DNA of 64,000 nucleotides. It comes from Fragum whitleyi (Eukaryota > Mollusca > Bivalvia > Cardiida > Cardiidae). Under the pieces are notes generated by a model that ran no database searches, was not told where the DNA came from, and worked only from the letters and a program-made list of their open reading frames with translations. Each line of letters opens with the position of its first letter. Position 1 is the first letter of the stretch. The translations under genes were made by a program, and so were the position numbers. Of the stretch, positions 45,425-58,000 are shown in pieces. The stretch spans positions 33,564,693 to 33,628,692 of the forward strand of contig OX411549.1 in NCBI GenBank assembly GCA_948146395.1. The letters are read 5' to 3'.

Positions 45425-45660
45425 TGTTTTACCCTGCCTAAGGTGGATGTATATTGGTATCATCTTATCCATCTCTCCCCATGTCAGTATGTCTATGCAT
45501 CTATATCTACACAATGCCTTCTACAAGTATGGACAGATTCAGATGAAATTTTCACAGAATGTTCTTTGTCAACTGACCTTGCAGGAAATTATTTGGTGGT
45601 GTATTTTGTGACTTTGGTACTTGATTCTTGTTTTAGCTTGAGGTATGAACAATGATCTAC
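45425..45660 (+). mobile_element. Hairpin-class element fragment
   Basis: GGATGTATATTGGTATCATC, degenerate GTCTATGCATC microsatellite, then TGGACAGATTCAGATGAAAT, as at 34831. Directly before it, CCTAATTGGCCTCTTG|TTTT is the tail type of another element. Confidence 0.55.
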
Positions 45661-45690
45661 AATCTGATTGTATATCTCCTGATTTTCCTT

Positions 45691-45849
45691 TTTAAGGAAG
45701 CGTTCCCGTAATAGTTCCGCAATGTGTAGGAAGTAATGAACTTTAGCAATGTTAACCAAGGTTCCCTTATGATTTTCATTAGAAAACCTTGGTCAACATT
45801 GTGAAAGGTCATGAGTTCCAAAAGAACTATTACAGGTCCACTACCTTAA
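45691..45849. mobile_element. Foldback MITE family 4, copy 3
   Basis: CGTAATAGTTCCGCAATG and its partner GAACTATTACAGGTCCACTA pair, with central CAAGGTTCCC and complement. Confidence 0.8.
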
Positions 45850-45882
45850 TCCAGAAAAAAAATTCAAACTTTATTTTTAATT

Positions 45883-46128
45883 TTAACCCTTGTCATGCTG
45901 AACCCGGAATATTCCTGCTTTGATTGGAGCTATAGACAAACATCAGTCTGCACATATGTGCAGTCTGAGGTTAGTCTACACCACCGGTTTTTCACTTTTA
46001 AACTAGAATTGGCAATAGATAAAGTTTTCAAATAAAAATTGACCTACAGTTGGTACTTTCAGTACTTTTTTCCCTTTGATTTTGATGAAAATATTTAGCC
46101 AAAATTTATTCAGCATGACAAGGGTTAA
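45883..46128. mobile_element. MITE family 2, copy 4 (best preserved)
   Basis: TTAACCCTTGTCATGCTGAA and the exact-type complement TTCAGCATGACAAGGGTTAA at the ends; CAGTCTGCACATATGTGCAG at the central hairpin. Confidence 0.9.
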
Positions 46129-46271
46129 TACTGACTCTAAAATGATTGCATTCAATGCTTTCAGCACAGATTTTAGCCCCTCTCATTCTGTTCACAGCAT
46201 ATTCCTGTTGTACATTAAGCTTTAGCAGACAGTATAGCCAAGGTCAGCCTTCATATACATGCTTTCTCAAC

Positions 46272-46709
46272 TTAACCTTTTCCTATTTTGCCAAATTTTG
46301 GGCCTGTCCAAATTCAAAGGTTTTGCAGACGAAAATAGAAAGTGGATTTAATTTGAAAAATAACCATTCAGAAGGGTAGAAAAATAGTGTGGAAAAGAAG
46401 AAATTGCTTGTCAGAAGCAATTTCTCCTTTTTTCACAATGTTTTCTCAATCATAAAATCACAGGCACGTAAAAAGCAGGGTTTAACCCTTTCCTGTTTTT
46501 CAAAATTTTGGACCTGTCCAAATTCAAAGGTTTTGCAGACAAAATTTTAAAGTGGATTTAATTTGAAAAATAACCATTCAGTAGGGTAGAAAATAGTGTG
46601 GAAAAAGAAGAAATTGCTTGTCAGGAGCAATTTCTTCTTTTTTCACAATGTTTTCTCAATCACAAAATCACATGCACGTAAAAAGCAGGGATTAAACAGC
46701 AAAGGGTTA
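46272..46709. mobile_element. Two MITE family 1 copies in tandem
   Basis: Copy 4 (46272-46487) and copy 5 (46482-46709) abut and share TTAACCCTTT at the joint. Both have CCTGTCCAAATTCAAAGGTT, the AGAAATTGCTTGTCAG hairpin and AAAAAGCAGG near the right end. A further CAGTAAAGGGTTAA follows at 46724. Confidence 0.85.
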
Positions 46710-46729
46710 AACAGTAAAGGGTTAACCTT

Positions 46730-47590
46730 CTCAGATATTTACCAGTGAACTTTTGTGAGACAAACTTTAGCTAGAATGGTTGAAATGTTCCAAAAATTGG
46801 TAAATTGTAATGATATCAAATTGCACAGGATAAAGGTTATAATGCTTTATTGCTTTGGATTTTATTCAGCATGACAAGATTTAATTGAAGATGCAATAAA
46901 TGCAATAAAAAATAGTCAGGCGGATTTCCAAAATGATTTCAAACATTATTTGCCCCCTAAACACTTACCTGTATCAGTCACTGAATTAAACGTCCCTCAG
47001 CCCTCAGGAAAATTTGGTGAAAAAAGAAGAAATTGAAGATAATATAGATCAAACTAAGTTTATTCTTGTAAAGATCACAATTTATGCATTTCTTGATCAA
47101 TTTCAAAATGTTTCTCTGAAGAAAGAAAGAAAAAGCCTAAGGGTAAGTTCAAAATTATTGTAAGTACCTATAAATATTAAGTACTTACAATACTGTAATG
47201 CCTACTTATCAAATGACTTGAATTGCCCATAATGGTCAAGGTCATATTTGAATTTTTGTAGTATAAAGGCTTGTTTTCCTTGGACAGCTATTTTAAGTAT
47301 TGATAATAATACTGGTACATGGAGGTTAATTACTGTAGCATGTTTTGTCTACTTTTAAGTTCATTATCATTATTTTATTGTCTTTTTGTCATGTTCCTAT
47401 TGTACAAGTTCACTGCTAATGAGGCATAACTGTTTTGTAACACAGAGAAAAGCTCATATTTCAATCTAAATAGCAAAAGTGTTAATAAAAATTCTATATA
47501 ACTAATTTCTATTGTATGGCTACTGGAAAGGTAGACCTTTTAAAGAAAATAACTTCATACACTAGGAAAAATAGATATGCCAGATGACAA
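46730..47590. other. Intergenic, nothing recognised but small hairpin
   Basis: At about 47158-47194 TTGTAAGTACCTATAAATAT and its complement TACTTACAA resemble the core of MITE family 3. Otherwise unassigned. Confidence 0.4.
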
Positions 47591-47899
47591 CATTTTTATG
47601 CCCCCTCATTGATAGATCAGTGGGTATTCCATTTTTGACCTGTCTGACCCTTTGTCCACCTGATAAACTTTAACATTGGCCATAACTTTTGTATGATAAA
47701 GGATTTTCCCACATCCATATTGCTTGTGACATGACCTTTCTGTTGGTGAGAAGGGTATCTGTCAAGGTCAAATAAACTGAATATTCCTGAAAATGGCAGT
47801 AGTTGTTTGTGATTCCAATTCAAAGATTTTCCTGACAACAGTTTTAAGCTGTCTTTTGGAGAAATATATACATTATATGAAGAAAATGCTTGTAGCTTG

Positions 47900-48340
47900 C
47901 AGTGATTCAATTCCCTTTTGAGCAAGACATAGCTGTCACTTTTACAAGTCAGATAATGGACATAGAGGATACTAAATGAGTGGTCATGAAATATAAAATT
48001 TATCAAACTCGTCATCTAAAACTCGGCTCAGCCTTGTTTTTATCTGTTTATAGAGAAATTTATTAAACAAGTCATCTATAAACAGATAAAAACAAGGCTG
48101 TGCTGAGTTTTTATCGGTTTTAGATGACGAGTTTGATAAATTGGGTATTTTATGAGCACAAATTTGATATTCTATTTATAATATGCCCCGAAATTTTGCT
48201 AAAAAACGTCAAAATTATTGAAATTCAACTTTTCAGTTTCCCACAAAACTTATTGGGCAGTTTAAAACTGACGTCACAAATTATACATTATGACGTCATT
48301 TTCGCAGCATTTGCATAATTAATTCACTAGTGTAATATCA
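47900..48340. mobile_element. Long foldback element
   Basis: TATCAAACTCGTCATCTAAA (48001) pairs with TTTAGATGACGAGTTTGATA (48119-48138), and AGCCTTGTTTTTATCTGTTT with its complement. Total paired arms exceed 50 bp per side. Confidence 0.8.
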
Positions 48341-48639
48341 TCCTTGTAATATCAAGAATATTTAACGGGGTTATTTTACTGCAGCGACGTAGGTCATATT
48401 ATAAAGAAGTGTGTCTGTTGGTTCGTCCGAATTTTGTGAATGTTATTTTGCAGGCTTGACAGCAGTTTTATCCTTGGACAACAACCATCTGACTGGTTCT
48501 TCAGATGCTTCAAAAAGTGGAATGTTGTGGTAAAAAGAAATTAATATGAATCAAAATGGGTAAAAAGAATTGTTAGAAAGCAGTTAATCTTTTGAACAAT
48601 ATCACCTTTCAATACAAAGTTTTTTTCATCCTATTGAAA

Positions 48640-49360
48640 TTAAGTTAGTGGACCCGTAATAGTTCCAAAACTACATGTATTTGGAAGTAAAGATGTTAAG
48701 CAGTGTCAGGAATTCTAAGTCAACATTGTGAAAGATCATGAGTTTCGAAATGTTGCCAAACGATTACTGTAAACGGGGTTATTTTGGCGGTGGTTTTATT
48801 TTGGCTTTATTGGCGGTCAAGCTAAGATGCGCCAAAATAAATCCGCCGCCAATATTCGCCATTATGAAATGAAAAATTCCTTTGTAAATGTAAGGAAAAT
48901 GTAATCTTGCGCGATGTACTTTTAAGGTTATATTGATTTACTTTATTTCAAACATATGCAGACCATTCTTATTCGATTTGGAATAAGAAAATCGGCTGAC
49001 AACGTTAGTAAATGTCTAACAAAAACTTATTCCAAAATTCCAGATTCAAGTTGGTTTAAACATTGAGAAATCAATGAGAAAATGTGTGAAAAACTGGTTA
49101 ACAAATGATTACTCTAACGAGAGGTGTGAAACCAAACTATTGTTTAGTTTGTCAAAACTGACATTACTCTAGAAAATTTGATTTCTTATACTTTCAAGGT
49201 TTTAAACGACGAAAATTTAAAAATGGATAAGACGTCTTATTTTGGCGCTTCATGTAAGATGTGCCAAAATTAATCACCGCCAATAAATCAAAACTGAAAA
49301 ACCGCCAAATGTGGACACCGCCAATATAAAGCCGTTTACAGTATGGGTACACTACCTTTA
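48640..49360. mobile_element. Foldback MITE family 4, copy 4, interrupted
   Basis: TTAAGTTAGTGGACCCGTAA starts it and GGGTACACTACCTTTA ends it. A 575-bp element is inserted at a TA within its right arm. Confidence 0.85.
48767..49341. mobile_element. Nested TA-inserting MITE (CTGTAAACGG ends)
   Basis: Ends CTGTAAACGGGGTTATTTTG and the complement of CAATATAAAGCCGTTTACAG are inverted repeats. TA lies at 48765-48766 and 49342-49343. GGCGGT and CCGCCAA motifs are iterated near both ends. A TA duplication suits Tc1/mariner-type mobilisation (inference). Confidence 0.9.
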
Positions 49361-49699
49361 TTGTTAGATTTTTCACAATGGCTTTCAAGATTAAATGGCT
49401 TAACCCTTCCCAAACAATCTTACTTTTTGTTGCCCATTTAGAAAAAAAAATTGTAGGAAATGAAAATTTGTTTGTCACTAGCATTTTTCTGTCCACTTTC
49501 AATGTTTCCTTCCCATAAAGATTAAAATATTTTAAAATTTAAAATTTCGTTTGCAAAATATATATGGTCACGAATAAGAAAAAAAAAGATGATATAGGGT
49601 AACTTATTCAAAATGTAACTGCTATGTTAAAAGTTCCCTTCAATGATAAATGTTTAAACAAAATCGCAGAGACTCATTATAATTTAGTGTTTTAATTAA

Positions 49700-50360
49700 A
49701 TATATATGTTGAAAAATAGAAACAATCTTAATTGCTTTAATCATATTCAAGATCATTTGATACTGTGGTTGGTAGTCCCTAAACATGACTAGTCTGAAAA
49801 TTCTTAAACTTGTGCATTGAGGCAAGGAAAAGCTTAATTTGAGTCAACTAGAGTTTCACATTTCAAGGTCACCTTAATTTTCAGAAAACGCACTACTGAT
49901 TGTTTCTTGAAAACCAAATAGTCAAGTTACATTGTTAGTTACTCCCTCAAAATACACTGTCTACTGGCTTTTGACTCAAGGAGTGCTCTGTCATTTTGTG
50001 GCTGTGTTTCATCTCATTTTGATTAAGTGTTTTGATTGTTCAAATATATATTTTGAATAACAGAACCAATCTTAATTGCTTAAATCAAATTCAAGATTAT
50101 TTGTACTATTGGTTGCTAGTAACTAAAGATGACTTGTCTAAAAAACTTCTTTAAGCTGTGCATTGATGCAAGGAAAGGCTAAATTTGGGTCAACTATAGT
50201 TTCACATTTCAAGGTCACCTTAATTGTCAGAAAATGCACTACTGATTATTTCTTTACAACAAAAGACTCAAATTACATTGTTAGTTACTCCCTCAAAATA
50301 CACTGTCAACTGGCATTTGACTCAAGGAGTGCTCTGTCATTTTGTGGTTCTGTTACATCA
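49700..50360 (+). repeat. Tandem duplication, about 344-bp period
   Basis: CTTAATTGCT at 49727 and 50071, then TTTCACATTTCAAGGTCACC and CACTACTGATT in both, down to CAAGGAGTGCTCTGTCATTT. Similarity is high, with small indels. Confidence 0.8.
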
Positions 50361-51656
50361 AAGGTCAAGGGAGAAATTCAAATTTGAAAACTGTTTCTGT
50401 GGGCTAACCTGTCAGCCAACCTTTGATCAACCTTGAATGTCAGTAGGAAGGCTACCATAAAAATTCTAATAAAGTGCAATGCTCTATTAAAACCCTATCC
50501 CCCTTTTCGGAGATTAGAATTGATATTTTTGATGTTATTTTTCAAAATCTTGAAGCCTCTAATAAAAGCCCATACCCACCAAATCAAGGTCACTAAAAAG
50601 TCAACAGAGGTTTCATGCACCTTTTTCCCCAATCAAATGTTAATACTTTGCGCAAATCATGTTTATTTTTTACCATTTTTTCACCATCTTTACAAATATC
50701 CATGGCTCAGTGCAAAACATTTGTAACTGCCTATAATGTTTATAGGTACTTAGAACTGTTTTTCACCAAGCCATCGATATATAGCAAAGCCTCCAATAAA
50801 AGTCCATCCCTTTCTAATGGAAATGCAATGATTCTAATAGAAACCAAGGGTTCTATAAGAGCTTTTACGGTAATTGGATATTTCTGTAATCTAAATGCAG
50901 TTTTCTGAAATAGTCAATTGGCATTCAGATAGTGGGCCTACTCTGACTTAGAAAGCAGTTAAAGGAACAGTAAGTATTCATTTACTTGTGACATCTGACT
51001 CTTATTGTATATAATATTACATATGGTATAACTTTTCAATTCTAACATTGAAAGTAGAATTATTGGAACTGCATGTTAAATACCTGAGTATAAAAGAGAT
51101 TAATTCCAAAGTGTTGTGCAGGATTAGTTAATTTTGGGTGGTGCTATGAGAGAAAATAAGTATTATTGTTGGTTTTAAAGATTTAGCAATTTATTCCATT
51201 TTCTTTTTATCATTATTCCTCTCATTAATTAAATAATGATGACAAGTATAAATGTGTTTACACTTTATTCAAGAAGCTTTCAACTTACTGTATCATAATT
51301 TCTTTTTTGAAGAGAATTTTTTGAATTTATATAGTCAAATTGAATACAATAAGATCTACCTATGGAGTTTACATTTTCATAGTAATTTATAGACTTTATT
51401 AAAAAGACATGAACCAGAAATAAATACATGTAGGTATAAAAAACAGTCTTAAATTTCATAGTCTGGTAATGGGTAAAATGTTAAATAACCCAGTGACAGA
51501 TCCATAGTGGGTTAGGGGGGAGGGGGTTCAAATAAAAACTATTCTGAAGCTTAATGACCGCATTTTCATGCAGAGATTGAATCGAAAGACAAAGCAGCTA
51601 GTTATAATGACTCAAAATCTTTTAATAAGAAAATCACTGTTGAAATCCATTATTGA
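50361..51656. other. Intergenic; one family 3 hairpin MITE at 50703-50777
   Basis: CATGGCTCAGTGCAAAACAT with TAACTGCCTATA pairs with TATAGGTACTTAGAACTG and ACCAAGCCAT. Nothing else was recognised. Confidence 0.55.
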
Positions 51657-51903
51657 ATGAGCCTGTGCACGAAATTTTCAACAATTTGACATGTGGAACC
51701 ATTTTGCAGCTAGGGCATTTCGATAAAATGCAACTAAAATTTTGCTTGACTTTCCAATTAGATCTACTTAAGACTTTGAGATTTTAGCTGTCTACAAGTT
51801 TGATAGTAAAGACTCAAGTCAGACTGTGCAGATGCACAGGCTGGCCAGAGTCTTTGCTCTGTGCACATTTGAAATTGTTGGAAATGTCACACACTGGCTC
51901 ATT
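51657..51903. mobile_element. MITE family 5, copy 2
   Basis: ATGAGCCTGTGCACGAAATT and the inverted end AATGTCACACACTGGCTCAT. It lies about 75 bp before the first exon of the second gene. Confidence 0.8.
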
Positions 51904-51977
51904 TTTTGTTAGTTCAGAATAAATTTGTGCGATCTCAAGCAGGAGGTGAATGAGAAATATTGCTGTAAACACAGGAC

Positions 51978-52032
51978 ATGCATTGGCTGGTGACTTTGCT
52001 TATGCTGATTGTACAATTAGCAACTGTTGTTG
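51978..52032 (+). CDS. Second gene exon 1: signal peptide
   Basis: MHWLVTLLMLIVQLATVV: a short start, then a hydrophobic core and small residues, as in signal peptides. The exon ends in phase 1 at GTTGTTG|GTAAGT, a consensus donor. The phase matches the next exon. Confidence 0.7.
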
Positions 52033-55000
52033 GTAAGTTTTCAATTTTAGGTGAGAAATCAAGAATACTGCCTTTAATAACCCTTGTCATTCTCAAAAAT
52101 TATCATTTTTCAGCCATTATTTACTGTAAAAGATATAAATCTAAAGATAGCGCCAGTTCTTTCCGCTTTCCGCCCTAGATTTTCTTACACTCTTTCCGCC
52201 TAAAAAAATGCACAATTTTGTTACATACTTATTCGCCTTACATACATCTGAGGTCTATTGCAGTTTACGGAAATGGCCGAGTGATGTTCCGAATGGAATG
52301 AGCCTGTGCACCAAATTTCCAACAATTTGACAAATGGAAAAATTTTGCAGCTTGGACATTTCCATAATTTGCGATTAAAATTTTGCTTGACTGTCCATAT
52401 ACTATAGACTGAGACTTTATCTGTCTACAAATTGGATGGTAAAAGAAAGACTTATCAGACTGTGCAGATGCACAGGCTGGCCAAAGTCTTTGCTCTGCGC
52501 ATATTTGAAATTGTTGGAAATGTCACACGCAGGCTCATTTACTCTAGTTTGAAATAAATTTGTGCGATCTCAAGCAGGAGGTGAATGCGTAATATTGTTG
52601 TAAACACAGGACATGCATTGGCTGGTGACTTTGCCTTTGCTGATTGTACAATTAGCAACTGTTGTTGTTAAGTAGTGGATTTTATGTGAGAAATCAAGAA
52701 TACTGCCTTAACCCTTGTCATGCTGATCCGGGAATATTCCTGCTTTTGCAGGAGGTATGGACAAACATCGGCCTGCACAATTTTGTGCAGTCTGATGTTA
52801 GTCCATATCACCTGATTTTCCTTTTAAAACCAGAAAAGTCTCAGAAATTATATTTTCAAATTCAAATGCTGACTCACAATTAGGAAATACAGAGCTTTCA
52901 GCACCTCGATTTATATATAATTTTGCCGAAGTTTTTTATTCAGCATGACAAGGGTTAATATTTGCTCATTAAAGGTAGAGGTTATAGTTAAGGTTCAAGA
53001 AAAGAATTAGAATCATGGTCAGCTGTATTTTATTAGTCCCCTACCGGCGAAAGCCGAAGGGGACTATAGGTTTGCGCTCCGTCTGTCTATCTGTCTGTCA
53101 GTCTGGATTTCAGTTTTCCGGACTTTTTAGTCCCCTACTGGTGTTCACACCGGAGGGGACTATAGGTTTGCCCTCTGTCTGTCTGTCCGTCTGTCTGTCC
53201 GTCCGTCTGTCTGCTAAAATCTGGATCCCGCGATAACTTAATAACTAAGCAAGCGTTTTTGATGAAAGTTGGTATATGACTAGATGGCAATGTGTAGATT
53301 ATGCACATCATTTTATTTTTGTTTTTCGACTTAAATTGAGGTTGCTATGGTTACAGAAATAGTGAAAATATGGCCAAAAATGGGATCCTGCGATAAGATA
53401 ATAACTAAGCAAGCTAATTTGATGAGACTTGGTATATGACTATATGGCAATGTGTAGATTATGCACATCATTTTATTTTTGTTTTTAGACTAAAATTGTT
53501 GTTGCTATGGTTACGGAAATAGTGAAAATATGGCAAAAAATATTGGATCCTGCGATAAGTTAATATGTAAGCAAGCTAATTTGATGAGACTTGGTATATG
53601 ACTAGATGGCAATGTGTAGATTATGCACATCATTTTATCTTTGTTCTTTGACAAAAAGTGCGGTTGCTATGGTAACGGAAATAGTGAAAATATGGCAAAA
53701 AATGGATCCTGCAATAACTTAATAACTTAGCAAGCTAACTTGATGAAACCTGTTTTGAAATGTAAAAAAATTTATAAGCCATGTTAGTCAGGGTGGTGAT
53801 GCAGCAGTATTAATCACCTCCAGTGAAAGTTCTCATTTCTTACCAACAAGACTATAGAAAAACATCTTGGATCAGACAAGGCAACTGTTATTGATACTAT
53901 TTCTTGCATCTGTCTATTGCTTGCATGAATTGTATAGTGGGCACAGCAGAGACAACAACTCATGTAAGTCTTGTTTAACCCTTTCCAAAACAAGACCTGG
54001 TTTTGACGTCCCTGATAGAATTGGCGTGGGAAAACATTGAGACAAACGAAGCCGGTAGGGGACTTTATGTGTTGCATACAACACCAGATACTTGTTTTCT
54101 TAACCCTTGGAGATATTTAGCTGATTTTTGGTATGTGAGTCCGCATCAATGAGTTACAGAATGAGTTTGAGTTTGGTTCTGGTCCATTGATTTTTGTGGA
54201 AGATACAGATGCTGGACTTAGAAATTACCAGGAAATTTCAGTTTTCCAGACTTTTTTTCTTAACCTTTGGAGATATTGAGCTGATTTTTGGTATGTGAGT
54301 CCGCATCAATGAGTTACAGAACGACTTTGAGTTTGTTTCCGGTCCATTGATTTTTGTGGAAGATACGGATGCTGGACTTCGAAAAATACCAGGAAATTTC
54401 AGTTTTCCGGACTTTTTTTCTTAACCCTTGGAGATATTGAGCTGATTTTTTGGTATGTGAGTCCACATCAATGAGTTACAGAACGAGTTTGAGTTTGGTT
54501 CCAGTCGATTGAATTTTGTGGAAGATATGGATGCTGGACTTTGAAAATTACCAGGAAATTTCAGTTTTCCGGACTTTTTATACGCCGCCGGAGGCGGACG
54601 TATATTGGCGTCATCTTCTCCGTCTGTCCGTCCGTCCATCCGTCCGTCCGTCCATCCGCCTGTACGTCCGTCCACTTTTCTTGTCAACGCAACTCCTCCT
54701 AAACTTCTGGCTGGATCTTCTTGAAACTTGGTCAATGTAATCACCTCAATTGGTAGATGTGCATGAAGGAAGGATTTTACGGTTCGTTGATTTTTGCCTG
54801 AGTTATGCCCCTTGATAACTTAGTCTCTGGGTCCAATTTTCTTGTCAACGCAACTCCTCCTAAGTTTCTGGCTGGATCTTCTTGAAACTTGGTCAATGTA
54901 ATCACCTCAATTGGTAGATGTGCATGAAGGAAGGATTTTACGGTTCGTTGATTTTTGCCTGAGTTAAGCCCCTTGATAACTTAGTCTCTGGGTCCAATTT

Positions 55001-58000
55001 TCTTGTCAATGCAACTCCCCCTAAGTTCCTGGCTGGATCTTCTTGAAACTTGGTCAATGTAATCACCTCAATTGGTAGATGTGCATGAGGGAAGGATTTT
55101 ACGGTTCGTTGATTTTTGCCTGAGTTATGCCCCTTGATAACTTAGTCTCTGGGTCCAATTTTCTTGTCAACGCAACTCCTCCTAAGTTTCTGGCTGGATC
55201 TTCTTGAAACTTGGTCAATGTAATCACCTCAATTGGTAGATGTGCATGAAGGAAGGATTTTACGGTTCGTTGATTTTTGCCTGAGTTATGCCCCTTGATA
55301 ACTTAGTCTCTGGGTCCAATTTTCTTGTCAACACAACTCCTCCTAAGTTTCTGGCTGGATCTTCTTGAAACTTGGTCAATGTAATTCCCTCAATTGGTAG
55401 ATGTGCATGAAGGAAGGATTTTACGGTTCGTTGATTTTTGCCTGAGTTATGCCCCTTAAAATCTTAGTCTCTGGGTCCAATTTTCTTGTCAACGCAACTC
55501 CTCCTAAGTTTCTGGCTGGATCTTCTTGAAACTTGGTCAATGTTATCATCTCAATTGGTAGATGTGCATGAATGAAGGATTTTATGGTTCGTTGACTTTT
55601 GCCTGAGTTATGCCCCTTAAAAACTTAGTCTCTGGGGCTTATTGCCTCAGTTATGCCCCCTTAAAAATTAGTCACTGGGGCTTATTGAAATTGCAGCCTT
55701 GTGAATGCAACTCTTCCTAAGCTTCTGGCTGGATCTAAATGAAACTTGGTGGATGTTATAACTGAAATTGGTACATGAGCATAAAGTAAGGATTTTATGG
55801 TTCATTAATTTTATCCTTAATTATGCTCCCTTAAAACTTAGCAGCTAGGGCTTATTGAAATTGCAGCCTTTTGAACACAACTCCTCCTTACTTTTTTGTC
55901 TTTATTTAAATGATACTTGGTCAATGTCATCACCATAATTTGTAGATGTACATGGATCAAGGATTTTATGGCTCATTTATTTCCCTGAATTATGCCCCCT
56001 TAAAACTTAGTGTCTGGGGTTTATTGAAATTGCAGCCTTGTGAAGGCAACTCCTCCAAACTTTTTGTCTTGATTTAAATGAAACTTGGTCATTTTCAATT
56101 CGGTTCTGTCAAAATAAGTAGTGTCTACAATTATTTTTGTGAAACAGCAGCAAAGTGGCGGCGTATTTTGTGACGATGGCACTCTTGTTTTCTTAACCTT
56201 TGGAGATATTGAGCTGATTTTTGGTATGTGAGTCCGCATGAATGAGTTACAGAACGACTTTGAGTTTGTTTCCGGTCCATTGATTTTTGTGGAAGATACA
56301 GATGCTGGACTTCGAAAAATACCAGGAAATTTCAGTTTTCCGGACTTTTTTTCTTAACCCTTGGAGATATTGAGCTGATTTTTTGGTATGTGAGTCTGCA
56401 TCAATGAGTTACAGATCAAGTTTGAATTTGGTTCAGGTCCATTGATTTTTGTGGAAGATATGGATGCTGGACTTTGAAAAATACCAGGAAATTTCCAGAT
56501 TTTTTTTTTTATCCTCAGAGATATTGAGCTGATACATAAAATCTGATACAACTAATATTTTGGAGATGTAGCTATACTTTTACCACCAAAAAAGATACTG
56601 CTCTAGGGATAGATTTATAAATCCGGTAAGGGACTTGGTATTGCCATGCAATACTTCCAAATGCTTGTTTTTTCTGTTTTGTCCTGAGCCACCAATATAT
56701 ACCATAGCTGGGCTATTTTTTTTAGAAAACCTGAGGTTTTGCCTGAGGTATTGCTATAGCCTTGGTAGCCTTGTTGTTGTGCAAAAAATCAGACATTTAG
56801 TGATATCTCTTACTAAAGAAACTTACTTAAAACTTTTCTAAAGAGCAACCTATACTATTAAGGGGGATAATTATGCCTCTTTTTCAACTAGATTTTTTTT
56901 GTTTCACTGTGAGCACCCAATAGCTGAGCATCATATAAGGCACCTGAAGGCAGTGCTCTTCTTCCTCAAAAAAAGTTTCACTCAGTTACTCCAGTTACTT
57001 TTGATCTGATTTTTCCACTGGTAAAGTTGCATTCCATGGGAGTACTGTCTTGCATTCAGGGAATCAGGGTGCAATTTCTCTTTTACATAGACTTAGAAAA
57101 TTATACACCTTGCAAGTGAGAACACATGCAAATGGTGTACTATTATTGAAATGAATGTTTTCAACTGAGGCTAACGTTTTCTCTTAGAACCACAATTGAG
57201 ATCTGGGTATGTTAACGTGCTCTGAAGTTGTTAAATTTGAAATTTTGCAATCACGTAGATTATTAGTAGGTTTGAACTAAATCTTGTCTGTAAAGAGGGT
57301 TTTCCCCTCATGAGGCATATCAAATCCCCAATTTTTGTCTGTCTGTCTGTCAAAAAACTCTTATCCCTTTAAATTCAAGTTTCATTTGAAATAAAAAATT
57401 GTATTGTTTAGAAAAAAATCAATCTATTTCATGTTTTTTTCCCCACAAAATAGAGGTAGTATGTAGTCAGTGTGGGCAAAGATCAGACTGCACATCTATG
57501 CAGGCTGATCTTGGTCTACACTGTCTGCTTTAAATCTATACACACATCAGGAGAATGTCATGATAAGTCAGCTGGAAAGAGGTTTAAACTTTCAATACCT
57601 TCCACGATATGTGAGGTTCAATGTCCATTTTTGGCATGATCGATGGTCACTTCATCAAAATGTATCTTTAAAATAAAGTCAAGGTCATCTGAAAAGGTCA
57701 CAGTCACTCAGTAGGTTCAAACCAGTAAGTTATATGATATCAAAAGGCATTAGCGCTAAAAAATAATTGAAAAAAAAGGAAATAGAATAAACCATGAGTC
57801 ATTTAAATCTTTTTCTTTTGTTTACTTTCACTAGCTACCAGATATTTAACAAGGGCGTAACTCCCATTTCGCAATTTATGCAAGTGCATAAAAGAAATAA
57901 TTATCTGTTGAAAAATATTGTTGATGAATGATCTTTACATTCAAACTTCAGCTTATTCAAGCTGTAGTTACAATGTTTTGATTATTCACCAACACTCAAA

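Larger units (their letters stand above)
53035..56667 (+). mobile_element. Hairpin-headed element with 160-bp monomers, host of two nested elements
   Basis: The head AGTCCCCTACCGGCGAAAGC folds with GCCGAAGGGGACT (53035-53065), then TATAGGTTTGCGCTCC and GTCTGTC repeats. Monomers of about 160 bp carry TTAACCCTTGGAGATAT (54100, 54260, 54421, 56190 onward). The tail is GGGACTTGGTATTGCCATGC...ATGCTTG before a T-run. The array is interrupted at 53129-54094 and 54580-56187. Confidence 0.8.

Noticed and set aside
47617..48015. A 132-codon minus-strand frame
   Set aside because: Lies in repetitive sequence running into the foldback element; no domain, no partner exon.
54421..54744. Frames rich in Ser-Val-Arg-Pro or Asp-Gly-Arg repeats (also 53015-53236 and 62982-63194)
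   Set aside because: These are translations of the GTCY microsatellites in hairpin-headed elements, not proteins.
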